64,000 nucleotides of DNA from NCBI GenBank assembly GCA_015847255.1, contig JADLZK010004585.1, positions 186,001 through 250,000 on the forward strand. Direction: 5' to 3'. Position 1 is the stretch's first letter, and every line of letters starts with the position of its first letter. Below the pieces are notes generated by a model. That model was not told where the DNA came from. It saw only the letters and a program-made list of their open reading frames with translations, and did not search any database. A program made the position numbers and the translations under genes. This document shows positions 44,070 through 54,820 of the stretch, piece by piece. This stretch comes from Hyparrhenia diplandra. Taxonomy: Eukaryota > Streptophyta > Magnoliopsida > Poales > Poaceae.

Positions 44070-47000
44070 CCCTTTTCTCATCCCTGAGCAAAAGCTAAGA
44101 ACTTTGGTTGTTGATCGGGGAGTTGCTTCTATGCCGATTACATTTCACAAGTGCCATGCTTATAACAAAAGTTTTCTTCTAAAGTTTGAATAAAATGGCA
44201 TTTTTATCCACCCGTTATTACCTTTGATCTTTGTGGGGCTTTTTAGCTATCTCCAAGTCTTGGGTGGTTGCAAAGTAGAACATATTCATAGACATGCTTA
44301 TCTTTCATTCTTTTGAACAACTATTCATCCGGGGGGGTTTTTGAAAGTTTTGCAAATAAAGTAGTTCCTCAAATAATCTTTCGACGCTCGATGTGTATAT
44401 TTGTTCCTCACCAAAGGCTTGATTTGCCTTTCTTTTTTTCCTACCTTCTAAATAAGGCCTTTGTGGAGTTTTAGGTAGGTGAAAGAAGGCATACTTGTAT
44501 CATGTCATGTTGCTTAGTCAAAGACCGAACCACATGGAGAGACTAGTCATAGGCTTTGATAAAGATGTGCAAGTGTGTGGAATATATATTTGTGTGTATT
44601 CCGGATATCATGACTCTCTCTTTTGTGGAAAGAAATGCCTTTGAAGGAAGTATGGGCTATTTTTTTTCTTCTTTTTTTTGGACGAGTATTGATTTTCGTC
44701 TTTTTATTTGAATTGGACACATGTCCATTTTTTAGCATAGCCCATACTTTTCCTTTGACACAAGAGATTTTTGGTGAGAGGTCATGATAGAAATGAATGG
44801 AGTATTTATTTGGTGGATGGAAGGGTGCATGTTGTGCGCAACTCTCGGTGTAAGAGTTGGCGATTTATTTCTAGGTGTATGTGAATCTTGATCATGGGCA
44901 TATGAAAAGAATCTCAACATAGGTTACAACAATTTGACAAAAGCTAACCATGAAAACAAGTAGCATATGACTAAGGTTTCATGAGTATGTGAAGATATCA
45001 TGTCATATGGCTTTGGTAGGATTTTCAAATCATTGAGGAACTTTTGATTTTCATTTTGAAAATAAAACTCGGATATCATGTTATTCTTAGAACAATGTCA
45101 TAGCAAAGTCTATGTCACTATATCATATCTCGCAACTACATAGATCGAGAGACGGCTTATGCAACCCACATGATTTAGGTTCTTGAAGGTAAGATAATAT
45201 TAGCCACTAAACTCAAATCTTAGAGAAAATTCAAGTTATAAACTGGGCACGGATGAAATATAAGACAAACAACTATTCATCATTTCAACAAGGGATTAAC
45301 TAAACATTTTTACAACTCATATAGGAGTGGAATTTCTTTATTTTATTATTATTATTATATTTTTTTTTAGCGTATCTCATCATTTTATAAGATAGTGAAT
45401 ATAATCAAAAGGAATATGAGATCTGAGGTTACCTTTGTGGGAGTCCTCCCCCAAAGCTACCGACTTACCTTTTGTGATTCAGCTAGGAATGCCGCTAGCT
45501 TGTGCACACTATGGCCTGATTCATGATTAGTGGCCTCTTTTGAGCTTGCTAGGAGACTCCCCCAAGCTTGTCTTGTGATGACATTGAAATAATAGGACAA
45601 CCATACTTGGGGTTTGAAAGGTTTATTATTTATTCATTTCATCATTATTTATTATTGTTATTATTTTTTTGGTTCACCAAACAAGTTTTGATCTCCATTC
45701 CATTGTCATCTCAAGGACTTACCCTCATGAAGTTGATAAATTCTGCGGGGGGGTTAGTCCATATGATCGACCAAATTCTACACTAGCAGACTTTGGTTTA
45801 ATGATCAAACTCAACTCCATGTCTAATTTGATTAAGGTAGACTTTTTGATCTAAGCACCATGCTTAATTCAAAAAGCCTATGGAAGTATGATCATTTCAT
45901 CTAAACTAAGCACCGTGCTTAATTTAGGTGATATACGACAACCTCCAAACCCAAACATACTAATATAGAGAAAGGAAGCATGAAAATATAACAAGATTCA
46001 TCCAATGGAGGTGGAGACATTGAAAGGTGAAAAAAAGATGATCATATGTTTTATTTATTTATTTACTTGAGTATTTATTTTCTATTAATTTTTTTTTTGT
46101 TATTATTATTTTTTTTTGTAAGGTAAAAAAGAGATGAGACCGCAAGATACACGTCACCTTGTTATGGTCCTCCCCAAGCTAGCTCAAAGCCCATCGAATC
46201 GGGGTTGTACCCCCGTGCTTTTCGGCTTTTCTGCATGGTTAGGATATGGTAGATCACGAGTGGACTTACCATCCCTCGTGATTACCTCATTGCAAATCAT
46301 ATGCAGGAAGTAGCAGGTTTATCGAGCCAGTTTGGTTTTTTAAAATTTTATTGAAACTTTATCATTCTAGGGAGGACATATAATCTTCATCATCATTTTT
46401 TTCATTATTATTTTTATTATTATCATTCACCTACCTTTTCATACTCAAGCAAGGCTAAGATAAAAGATGCAATGTAAGCCTAACCTTGTTTTCTCTCCAT
46501 CATAAAATAGTTCTATTGTTTATGACATCGCCCACGAGTTCATTAATCAAATTTCAACACCTTGTCAAATTTTGATTAAGGAAAGTCATTTTAACCCAAG
46601 CACCATGCTTGATTTAAAAGACCTATGGATGTACCACATGTGCCCATGTAAACGCATCCAAACCCAGACCATATTTCATGAACAAAGGAAACATGATTTT
46701 TTTTTATGGAGACAAGTGTGAGTAAAATGAGTTGGTGAAATATTACCTTTGCATACCTAAGTGTGTATGTACCAGCAGCGTATAATAAAAGCGTTGAAAC
46801 TTCTACGGTAGTAACTTGATTGTCCAACTCAGGCAGGCCACAAGGCTTAGGTCATACACACAACTAGTGTATATGGACCTTGGGCCTTAGTGGTAGCAAA
46901 GGTGTAAAGGAGGAGGCTCCTCCTTTCCTTCTTCTTTTTTAATTTATCTCATATATATATATTTTTTCTCTCCTTTCATTTTGTATGTTTTATTTTTTTA

Positions 47001-47454
47001 CTTTCTTTCTCTTTTTTATAGCAAGGCAAAGCTGACATCATTCATTTTTTTTTTGACCTTGGTGTGTGTGGAACTCAAGGTTTCTCACCTTCCTCCCCGT
47101 TCTTGGATTTTTTTGTGTAAAAATCAAGTGTCGAGTCAAGGTCTCCTTTAAGTGTGTTCCGTCACCAAGAACATTAAGGTTTTTAGTTGATGTCGCTCCA
47201 TGTTCCCAAGCATCATATGTCTGTGCTCTTCTTGATCTCCACCTCAAATGATTAGAGACAAGAATACAGAAGGTGCATACTAACTTGAAAACATGTCCTT
47301 GATTTTATTAATAAGAAAAGTTTTTTTTGTAACAATATGATTTTTTTATGATAATGATAGTAAGAGATTTTTTAGATAATCCTATTATGAACAATGGCTA
47401 CTATGCATGCATATTATCATGAACATGTCCTAGTAGATTCTTTTAACCAATGCC
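44070..47454 (-). other. Internal region of A3, non-coding
   Basis: 3.4 kb with no gag or pol motif. AT-rich with many T runs on the plus strand. It contains GGACACATGTCC (44,715-44,726) next to TAGCATAGCCCATA, the reverse of the A2/A4 motif. An old tandem duplication has a period of about 740 bases (45,440-45,960 against 46,170-46,700). Small ORFs are not supported. Confidence 0.65.
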
Positions 47455-47475
47455 CTCACCCAGGCAGCGGCGCCA
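47455..47475 (-). other. Primer-binding site of A3
   Basis: The minus strand reads TGGCGCCGCTGCCTGGGTGA, a variant of the Athila tRNA-Asp PBS, eight bases from the LTR. Confidence 0.75.
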
Positions 47476-47483
47476 GAAATGCT

Positions 47484-49048
47484 TGTTGGCAACACCATCA
47501 CGAAACGCCAGGTTGGTATTACGCAATGTTTATAGAACAAGTCCACAAGCGCAAGGAAATACCGTTGTAGCATTTCACCCGGAAGTATTCAGGGTATCAT
47601 TATTTATATTTTCCCAAAGGAAGGCATGGTGTAAAAGTCTCTAATTTGGACATGGACTAGATAACATGACTGCATAATAGAACAATGTTCATAATAGGGG
47701 TAAAATAGAATAAGTAATTGGATAACTTGACACACACACTCAAGCCAATCTCAAGGATAAAGGAAAAAGAAAGAATAAAATAAATAATCTAACATGGAGC
47801 AGGCATATCCTAAATAGTTATGTTAAGATAGTAGATATAGATACATGCTTTATACTGTTAGAGACTCTAAGTCAAGATAGCCAAGGACACTATTGACTTA
47901 CTTCGGGCGCCGGCTTATACCAGTGCGCGGTACCTCCAAACTTCTGACTCTACGCCATACCCGGACGTGGAGGAATGCTAAGGACGAACAGGGCTGTCAC
48001 CACCTGCCGCCATCCCCTCAACCATACGTGTACGAGGCAAACGAAGGCAGCCTCTAGCCTAGACACCACATCTACGCTATGACCACTACTCTAGCTGTGA
48101 TCAGGGTTACCCGCATGGCGAGGCCCTCTACTAGAGCATTCGTCTCAAGGACGAATTACGAACCCGCAAACCAACATTGACCAAGACTATATCAAAATAG
48201 AACTCAACATATCTACTTAGCTCTTGGTCTAAACATGTATGTATAATAGATTAAGCATAATGTTCTATATGACAAGATCAAGACATGTAAACTATATGCT
48301 AGTTCATATGCTATGATCATATCACAAGGACTTAGCTCTAATTCATAAACATAACTATATTGATAAAGTAAGAACAAGAATATAGAAGAACTCTTCATAT
48401 TATTCATACCAAGATTCCTTCTAGCTATCCTTGCTCTTCAACAAAGCTCCTTGCCTAGCTCCTACTACAAACTAAAAGGTAGAATGATACAAGAGAGGAA
48501 GAGAGAGGCCAAGGTGTGGTGTGTCAAAATGAGAGGGGTGAGAGCCTCTATTTATAGGATGAGGGGAGAGGGCTAAATGCACTTTAGCCACCAAACCGCC
48601 CTCTACCGGCATCCAAGTACGTTGAATCAGCCACCGACGCGCAGCGCACCACCCCTCCTGGGCACTTAATGTGCCGACACGCCAGCCGGCTGGGCGTGCC
48701 GGGCGCCAGAGCAGCCGCGCCCATGCCGTGCCAAGCTCGGCTGGGCCGGGCTTCGGCAGGTGGGCTGCAGTTGGGTTGAGAAGTTGTTCCATGTCATTTT
48801 TGGTCCAGATCTGCATCATGTTGGGCCTATTTCCATTGGGATGAAAGTTGTACTGAAATGCGCTTTTCCGAATGGCGCCTTTTGGTGTTTTTCCACTTGT
48901 TTTGTATATAATTTCCTGCAATGGTATAAATCTCCAATACAAGTGGAACTAGGTCAATAGTAAATGTATAAGAGTGTAAAAGTGCTTAGTTTACTCCCTT
49001 TTTGATAGTAAGTTGACGGTATAAATACGTCAGTTGTGACCATCAACA
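47484..49048 (-). repeat. 5' LTR of A3 (intact copy)
   Basis: TGTTGGCAACACC...CCATCAACA, 1,565 bases. Minus-strand TATAAATA lies at 48,549-48,556 and the conserved Athila block at 47,542-47,630. A GC-rich stretch runs 48,600-48,790. It serves as the reference for the split copy at 34,118-44,053. Confidence 0.85.
48549..48556 (-). promoter_or_regulatory. TATA box of A3 5' LTR
   Basis: TATAAATA on the minus strand. The A4 insertion in the sister LTR lies a few bases from the equivalent position. Confidence 0.5.
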
Positions 49049-49445
49049 CTCAGGCAAGATGAGCACCCTCTTCACTGTAGATGTGGACGGCGAGGCCATA
49101 GCCTCGGACCTCCCCCGCGACCAGGAGACCCTTGCAGGCAAAGGGACGACGCCTTCTTCCTATTCACCTAACACGACATAAATGAATGGAAGGAAATGGC
49201 GATTTCAGAGGCCGGGGGAGACCCGACATGACATCAATGGATGAAGGTGTCGTGGTTTGGCAAATCCCTCTGGCCTTTCAGGGACCCAAAGGTGCCGGGA
49301 GCTGGAGTTCCATTGGCCCGCCTCGATGGCGGGTGTGGTGGTTTTCGGCGACCTCGATGGCGCCGGAGTTGTAGAAGCGCGAGCTTCCACAGCCCAATCT
49401 TTAGAGTGTTGATGATTACTGCCATCCGCATCATGTTGACACACT
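49049..49445 (-). other. Leader fragment of T1
   Basis: Sequence between the A3 LTR end and the T1 PBS. It is GC-rich with overlapping short ORFs on both strands, none recognisable as Gag. By position it is the start of the T1 internal region, truncated by A3. Confidence 0.4.
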
Positions 49446-49470
49446 AAGCACCCCTACTTAGCACGCCAAC
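49446..49470 (-). other. Primer-binding site of T1
   Basis: The minus strand reads TTGGCGTGCTAAGTAGGGG directly against the LTR. It resembles the TGGCGCGCCAGGTAGGGG PBS of RIRE2-like Tat elements in grasses (tRNA-Arg type). Confidence 0.65.
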
Positions 49471-50203
49471 TGTCGGTGTTTAGAAATCTGACCAACGAGT
49501 AATCGTATGCCTAGTAAATTAAATGAGATAATGGGGTTTATCCTGATTCAGGCAGAATGTCCCTAGTTCAGCGGTGAGTGTCGAACTCACGAGTTTTTGC
49601 TTATAGTAGGGGTATACAAGCAGGAGAGAGAGGGAGCGGGCTCCCAAGTCTCTGTGAAGATGAGTTCTAGACGCAAGCCGATGGTGGCCTGAGCCTGGGG
49701 ACGAGTATGTGTGTGTGGGTCGAGAACTTTTCCAAGTGGAATGGCCTCCACTGAGTTTTAGCCTATTGAGTGTGAACCTTGAGTCTATGGGATTGAACCT
49801 GGAGAGTGTGGAAGTGTTGCAACTCTTCTAACCTGAATTCTATGTGAGTGTTCATGGTGAACCTTGAGGTGTGATCTATGTCAACCTATCTAGATGGATG
49901 GCCTGCCTCTCCTTTTATAGCTCAAGGAGAGGGCAGGTGTACAAGTGGATTTCGTAGCGGTGAAGGAATGTGTGGTACAAAGGTGGAATGGCCTTCGTCA
50001 TCATCTTTTTCTCCTCTGTCCTGCGCCAAGTCTTGTCATCATGGCCTTTGGCATGGTGGTTGTCTTGTGCTCGTCACGGTGTGCCGTCCCTCCAATTGGT
50101 GCGGGGCTCGCTTCCTTTTACTGGGGCGGCCCGAGGGCATGACCCGTTGTCATTGTACCTGAGCCAAGAGTTGTGACACTAGCCCATACCGTTCCACATG
50201 GCA
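49471..50203 (-). repeat. T1 LTR, left part
   Basis: Starts TGTCGGTGTTTAGAAA. Minus-strand CTATAAAAG (49,912-49,920) is a good TATA box. The part ends at the T2 target site GGCAT. ORFs at 49,878-50,176 are not gene-like. Confidence 0.7.
49912..49920 (-). promoter_or_regulatory. TATA box of T1 LTR
   Basis: CTATAAAAG on the minus strand, followed by GAGAGG-rich sequence; the only strong core-promoter candidate in this LTR. Confidence 0.5.
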
Positions 50204-52075
50204 TGTGTAGGCACAAAAATCCTACTCCCTGCGCCGCACACACTGACAAGCCGGAATAGCTAGCTTTACCCTGCCCGGGCGTCTTGAATCGATGGCGTGC
50301 CAGTCAATTTGACCTGTTAATTGACAAGGAGGTAAACGTGAGATCTGGAACATGCCTGGTGAGACCAAGACAGTTCCGCATGTACGGCTCTAAGGCCAGA
50401 TGTAAAGACATATAGCTATGAAAGCTATCTGTCGATAAGTAATAAATGCATTCGGTAAGCAAATATGAAGATATGACGTGCAAACAGCTACCGAATGACC
50501 ATAAAAGACATGTCTGAACAAGTAAAGTCGATCATCATGATGTGCTAATATAAAGCTCTATTACGTGGATCGAATTAATTGACAACATGGAAGAGAATAA
50601 ATCATGAACATCGTAATAGATATTCACGACACATGAAGAGGGAGCTACCCTACGTAAAACGTATACGAACCCTCAACGAAGAAGGAGCTACCGCGACGTG
50701 CGCACGTATACGAACCTGCTAAGAAGAAGGAACTACCACACGTATAAATGTACACGAACCTGCTGTAAAGAAGGAACTACCACACGTATAAACGTACACG
50801 AACCTTCTGTAAAGAAGGAACTACCACACGTATAAACGTACACGAACCTACTGTAAAGAAGGAGCTACCGCACAAATAGACGCATACACGGACCACGCTA
50901 CAAAGAAGGAGCTACCGTACGCATGCACGTATACGAACCCGCGACGAAGAAGGAGCTACCGTACGTATAAACGTATACGAACCCGCAACACGTGATACAT
51001 TGAGGCATAACCGTGTTCGGCAAGCTTGCCGAATCGGGGTCCATAAAGAAGGAACTACCCTGTGTAAAAACCTATCAGATTAAACCGATCTCTAATCCAC
51101 CGGATGATTAGCTCTAGATTAACCCAAAGATCTGTATCCACCGGATGACACAGTCCTGTCAAGATCTAAACACATACGAACCCACAACATGTAACAACTT
51201 AGATTGATCTAGCTCGGCTTCTAAGAACAGATAGATCTAGTGACAAGCTAATGATAAACATTGAATGAATTGATGACAACTAGATCTAACAAAAGATAAA
51301 GCCGAGACGTCTCAATCTAAATTGGGCAAAAAGTGTGTGCAAACATAATTAAATAAATAGATCGAAAAGCACTGCAAACACGTGGTAACTTAATGAATTC
51401 ATTAGATCTTGCCAAAATCTAATGAAGCCGATGACTAGCTCTAAGCCAGATCTTAGCCCACCGGATGGCTCATGATCGACAAAAGAACCCTCTTGCCCCT
51501 GATAGCTTAAATCTGCCTCGACGATTCTAAGCCCCGAACAAGACTTCTTGCAATAATCTAAACCGTCGGACGATACTAGACATGGTGCAAGGTTTGCGGT
51601 ACTTACAGAGGTCGACGGGTCGATGATTCCTCTTGCGATAGATCGGCGACATGATCGGACTCGAAGGTGGCCGGAGCCAAGGCACGGAGCCGGGTTGTTT
51701 GTATTGAATTGGGTATATCGTTTACAGTTGCCGGGGTCTTATATTTATACCCGGGGCTTATTGAGTCCTAACTAGTTACGAATAATAACTAACAAAATAT
51801 CTAGCTAAGATACATTGTCCTCCAAGTCTCCTCGAGTCGTGGGAATTGTACGTGATGCGGGCCCTCGTCCCTGGATATTCTTCTTGATGCTTCACGCTTG
51901 CCGAACCATCTCTCGCTCGGCTCTTTCTTGGACTCGGGCTCCTCGGCCGAATAACGGCGGCTTCGAATGACATGGCACTCAGTAGCTGTCCTCTTGCTAG
52001 CCGAATGACTCCTTACCGACTGATCGTGCACCGGCCTATCAGTCATGCAGGCTCTACCAAATTTTGGTGTTAACA
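50204..52075 (-). repeat. 3' LTR of T2
   Basis: TGTGTAGGCACAAAAATCC...TTTTGGTGTTAACA. It includes the 44-base minisatellite at 50,638-50,985 and repeated CCACCGGATGA motifs (51,099, 51,142 and 51,459). A minus-strand TATAAATATAA lies near 51,732-51,742. Confidence 0.9.
50638..50985. repeat. Minisatellite, about 44-base unit, 8 copies (3' LTR of T2)
   Basis: Each unit follows the pattern GAAGGAGCTACC, then CGTATAAACGTATACGAACC with variations. Starts are near 50,639, 50,679, 50,725, 50,769, 50,813, 50,857, 50,905 and 50,948. CGTATACG is a palindrome in the unit. The other LTR has the same array. Confidence 0.9.
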
Positions 52076-52090
52076 TATGCCCCCTCAATT
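52076..52090 (-). other. Polypurine tract of T2
   Basis: The minus strand reads TTGAGGGGGCATAT against the LTR end at 52,075. Confidence 0.75.
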
Positions 52091-52348
52091 TTAGAGTAAA
52101 AGAGGCTCCTTTTGCTCTGAAATTGACCACGATCTGCTAAAATTCGGGCCAAGCTTTTAACTGGGCTAAAAATTTTCAAGGCCCATTTTCTGGAGATTTC
52201 CTGCGACACGGTTTCAACCCTTCAGTTTCTTCTTGAAACTTGGGCCACCGGAGCTTCCACCAATGTGAATCGGTAAGCCAAGCCGTTTCCTCTTCTTAAG
52301 ATAAACACCGAATAGCCCTCTCGGATCGCTCCCTTTAGGTTTTCTTAC

Positions 52349-52446
52349 GCATAAATCTGGGTGAATTCCCTCGGTGAGAGTAGTCATCCGGATCTCCTTT
52401 CCATTCTTCAACTTTTCTCCTCCTCTTCCAAGATCTGAGTCACCAG
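52349..52446 (+). promoter_or_regulatory. Candidate promoter and 5' UTR of antisense gene 1
   Basis: A TATA-like GCATAAAT at 52,349-52,356 is followed by C/T-rich leader ending ATCTGAGTCACCAG before ATG 52,447. The stretch 52,091-52,348 holds no other gene. Promoter activity is inferred. Confidence 0.35.
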
Positions 52447-52993
52447 ATGGCAAGTCCAAGCAACAAGCGCCCGGCTGATTCGGCAGATCCATGCCCTCCG
52501 AAGAGGCCTATGACAAGGTAAGTACGTCTTCGTATATCTCAATCCAATCTCATTTTGTACTTACTAATCCTGATCCTTCTTCTTGAAATTTTCAGCGACG
52601 AGGAGAACGCCCAACTCCGTCGTCAGTTGACGAGGGCACAGACTCTTTTCAAGGAGGAGAAGGAGAATCATGACATAACAATTAAGATACTGGAGGATGC
52701 AGAGGAGGCCATGGCTCGCCTGGACAAAGAGAATGAAGCCCAGATGCGCCATAGCAACGGTAAGTTTTCACCATCATGTCTTGTCATCTGTTTCTTGTAT
52801 TCAGAAACGATTCTCTTTATTCAAACCCTTTTACGTTTCAGATCTGGCAACAAAGCTCCACCGCCTGAAGGTTGCCAGTGGCAGGCTAATCGAGGAGCTC
52901 GAAGATAATAGTCCCCCAGGCCCTGATCGTATCCAGAGGATTCAGCAAGCATATAGGCTTCTGAAGACTATCTACAATATGGCTGTAGATTAG
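52447..52993 (+). CDS. Antisense gene 1 of T2: spliced, 128-residue coiled-coil protein, unknown function
   Basis: Three exons: 52,447-52,517, 52,596-52,759 and 52,842-52,993, joined over GT-AG introns of 78 and 82 bases. Donors are GTAAGT in both. Acceptors are TTTTCAG and TTTCAG. Intron 1 has a TACTAAT branch-like motif. Intron phases are 2 and 1. The frame stays open across both joins, giving 387 bases (128 codons plus TAG). Exon 1 is basic and proline-rich (NKRPAD, PPKRP) and could act as a nuclear signal. Exon 2 is a charged helix (ENAQLRRQLTRAQTLFKEEK) fit for a coiled coil. Exon 3 has KLHRLKVASGRLIEELEDN and RIQRIQQAYRLLKTIY. I recognise no family. It runs opposite to gag-pol, in place of pol. 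Confidence 0.7.
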
Positions 52994-53037
52994 GGAAAAT
53001 TAGCCATGTAATGGACTTGTATTCCCTTCCTCTTGTT

Positions 53038-53043
53038 AATAAA
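53038..53043 (+). terminator. AATAAA polyadenylation signal of antisense gene 1
   Basis: AATAAA lies 45 bases after the stop codon, followed by T-rich sequence, on the same strand as the gene. Confidence 0.55.
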
Positions 53044-53624
53044 TAATCAGTTTCTTTAAATTCTGCTTCCTTATGATCATGTGTCTTCAAATTATCTGCA
53101 TGAGTTTGAACTTGATTGCCTTGATGCCGAATCGTCACCATGCCGAATACTAATGCCGAACAGTCCTCTAACCAAATAGCTTTCTATGAGAACTGCTATC
53201 AATCTCCCCGTCTCCTTTGAAGAAATTCTTAAATCCAATAGGTATTGACAGCAGGTAGTGATAGCAGAATCTGTCAAAACTAAAATCGATTCCCACGATC
53301 CTCTTATCAGTTTGTATGGTCATCAAGATCTTTCTTATTGACGATTTTTGCATTCTGGTTCTCCGTCTTTGTAAATATGGATGAACTGTTTAACAGAGCA
53401 ACCGAGCCTTGCCTGACGTCATTACCAGCCAAATCCTTTAAATAATACAAGAAATTTGGCTTCCAGAAAATTTGCGGACACTGTTTATTACACCATTAAA
53501 TGCACCCTGCCTTTCTCTTCTTCCAATAAACCAACCAGGGGTAAAAATGTTAGTCCGAGGGGAGATGGAACGAGTAAAGATGGCTTCTCTGATAAGCAAT
53601 CTCTGAATAATTAAAATATTTCAG

Positions 53625-53651
53625 CCAATCACTTTCTTTCGGCCTTATATG
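53625..53651 (+). promoter_or_regulatory. Candidate promoter of antisense gene 2 (CCAAT and TATA-like)
   Basis: CCAAT at 53,625-53,629 and TTATATG at 53,645-53,651 lie 85-110 bases before ATG 53,736. A C/T-rich leader intervenes. The interval 53,044-53,624 between the two genes shows no other ORF. Confidence 0.4.
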
Positions 53652-53735
53652 TCCAAACGCGCTTGAAAGCGCAATTCGACCTTCCAACTCTCTTTCCTCT
53701 TTTCGCCAAGTACTTCCCGAAGTGTTAGCAATCCA

Positions 53736-54319
53736 ATGGCGGACAAGGGCAAAGGAGTTGCTGAGGAATCGACAGTTCAAGGTCTTCCACCTCCTGCTCC
53801 GCTTTCTCTCGGGTAAGATTAGACCTCTTGTAATCTCCAGTCATCTTTTATCCTGATGCATTCTAATCCTTTTCTTTCTTAGGTCATCCACTCATCCAGA
53901 TTTCTTGTTTGGCACTCGGCGCATTCCAATCCCCATCTCGTCAGAGTCTTCTGATGACGATTCACCGGCGGATGCAGAGACTCTTCGCAAACAGCTGCGT
54001 GAAGAGAGACGCCGCCGTAGGGAGCTCCAGGCGGATCTGGATGTGACGGCTCCTTATGCTGCTGCAGAGCGTGATCGTCGCATGGCCCTGGAGGTCCACA
54101 TTGGTGGTAATTTTCAATTCTGATCTGCTCCTATATTATTGCTTTGATGAACTGATTGTTTCCATTTTTCTCATCATTCAGAATTGTCCGAGTGTCACCA
54201 ATGCCTTCGTGAAGCATTAATGTCGGGTTTGGTGCGAGCACTCGACATGCCTGTGAACCCACCGCTCCACGCATCCGGAGATTGTTGACAAGATCAAGGA
54301 TGCTCTAAAGAAGAAGTGA
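53736..54319 (+). CDS. Antisense gene 2 of T2: spliced paralogue of gene 1, likely one-base frameshift
   Basis: Exons 53,736-53,812, 53,883-54,106 and 54,182 onward. Introns of 70 and 75 bases are GT-AG, again phases 2 and 1. Exon 2 has an acidic stretch (SSESSDDDSPAD) and a helix LRKQLREERRRRRELQADLD that parallels exon 2 of gene 1. As written, exon 3 stops at 54,286-54,288 (135 residues). One surplus base near 54,273 would explain this, because the next frame continues as HPEIVDKIKDALKKK to a stop at 54,317-54,319. That gives a C-terminal helix comparable to gene 1. I recognise no family. The same exon plan, phases and helix position argue for tandem duplication. Confidence 0.65.
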
Positions 54320-54457
54320 AGCTTTGCTGTTAGGACTTCTTGCCGAATAGTATTTAGGATTTAGGATTAGGTAGAAATTCCTTGTGTCATATCCTAAGTA
54401 GGAATCCTTTGTGATGTATTCGGCAACACTTTTTGTGATATGTCTCTGGAACTCTTG

Positions 54458-54463
54458 AATAAA
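54458..54463 (+). terminator. AATAAA polyadenylation signal of antisense gene 2
   Basis: AATAAA lies about 140 bases after the second stop, followed by T-rich sequence. The remaining stretch to 54,820 has no supported gene. Confidence 0.5.
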
Positions 54464-54820
54464 GACCTTCTGTCTATATTTTGATATTGTTGTTTTTATT
54501 TTTGTACTAAAGGCGACATAACAATATTTATGCCGGCTTTTCTCCAATTCTATGGAGTATTTTTCTGCTAAAGGCGATGATTTATACATCGGCTATCTCT
54601 TATGAATAGAACAAATTCCTTTGGCTCTTAACTATTAACTCATATGTGTCAGCCAATCATATTTTGCAATAATTGGTTCTTTTGAAAGCCAACACGAAAT
54701 CTTTCCTTAGAAATTACTATGAGAGCCGACTATCTCGATCGGGTGGCGGTCTTTGTAACGAGTCTTGTGAGGACCTTCTTCCCACTCTCTTCCTGAGAAA
54801 CACTCCACGCCTTCATATTC

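Larger units (their letters stand above)
34118..49048 (-). mobile_element. A3: non-coding Athila-like element, split by A4
   Basis: Minus-strand element. Its 5' LTR is at 47,484-49,048, PBS at 47,455-47,475, a 3.4-kb internal region without genes at 44,070-47,454, and polypurine tract at 44,054-44,069. Its 3' LTR is in two parts (34,118-35,178 and 43,983-44,053) around A4. The LTR is Athila-type by ends, conserved block and PBS. With no gag or pol it would need proteins from another Athila. About 0.4 kb of the split LTR is missing at the A4 junction. No clear target duplication is visible. Confidence 0.75.

Noticed and set aside
34118..49048. Target duplication for A3
   Set aside because: Flanks (GTATA on the left, CTCAG on the right) do not match, and the left LTR end is degraded.
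50638..50985. CRISPR-like regular repeats
   Set aside because: Units are head-to-tail with no unique spacers, lie inside an LTR and are copied in the sister LTR; it is a minisatellite in a plant genome.
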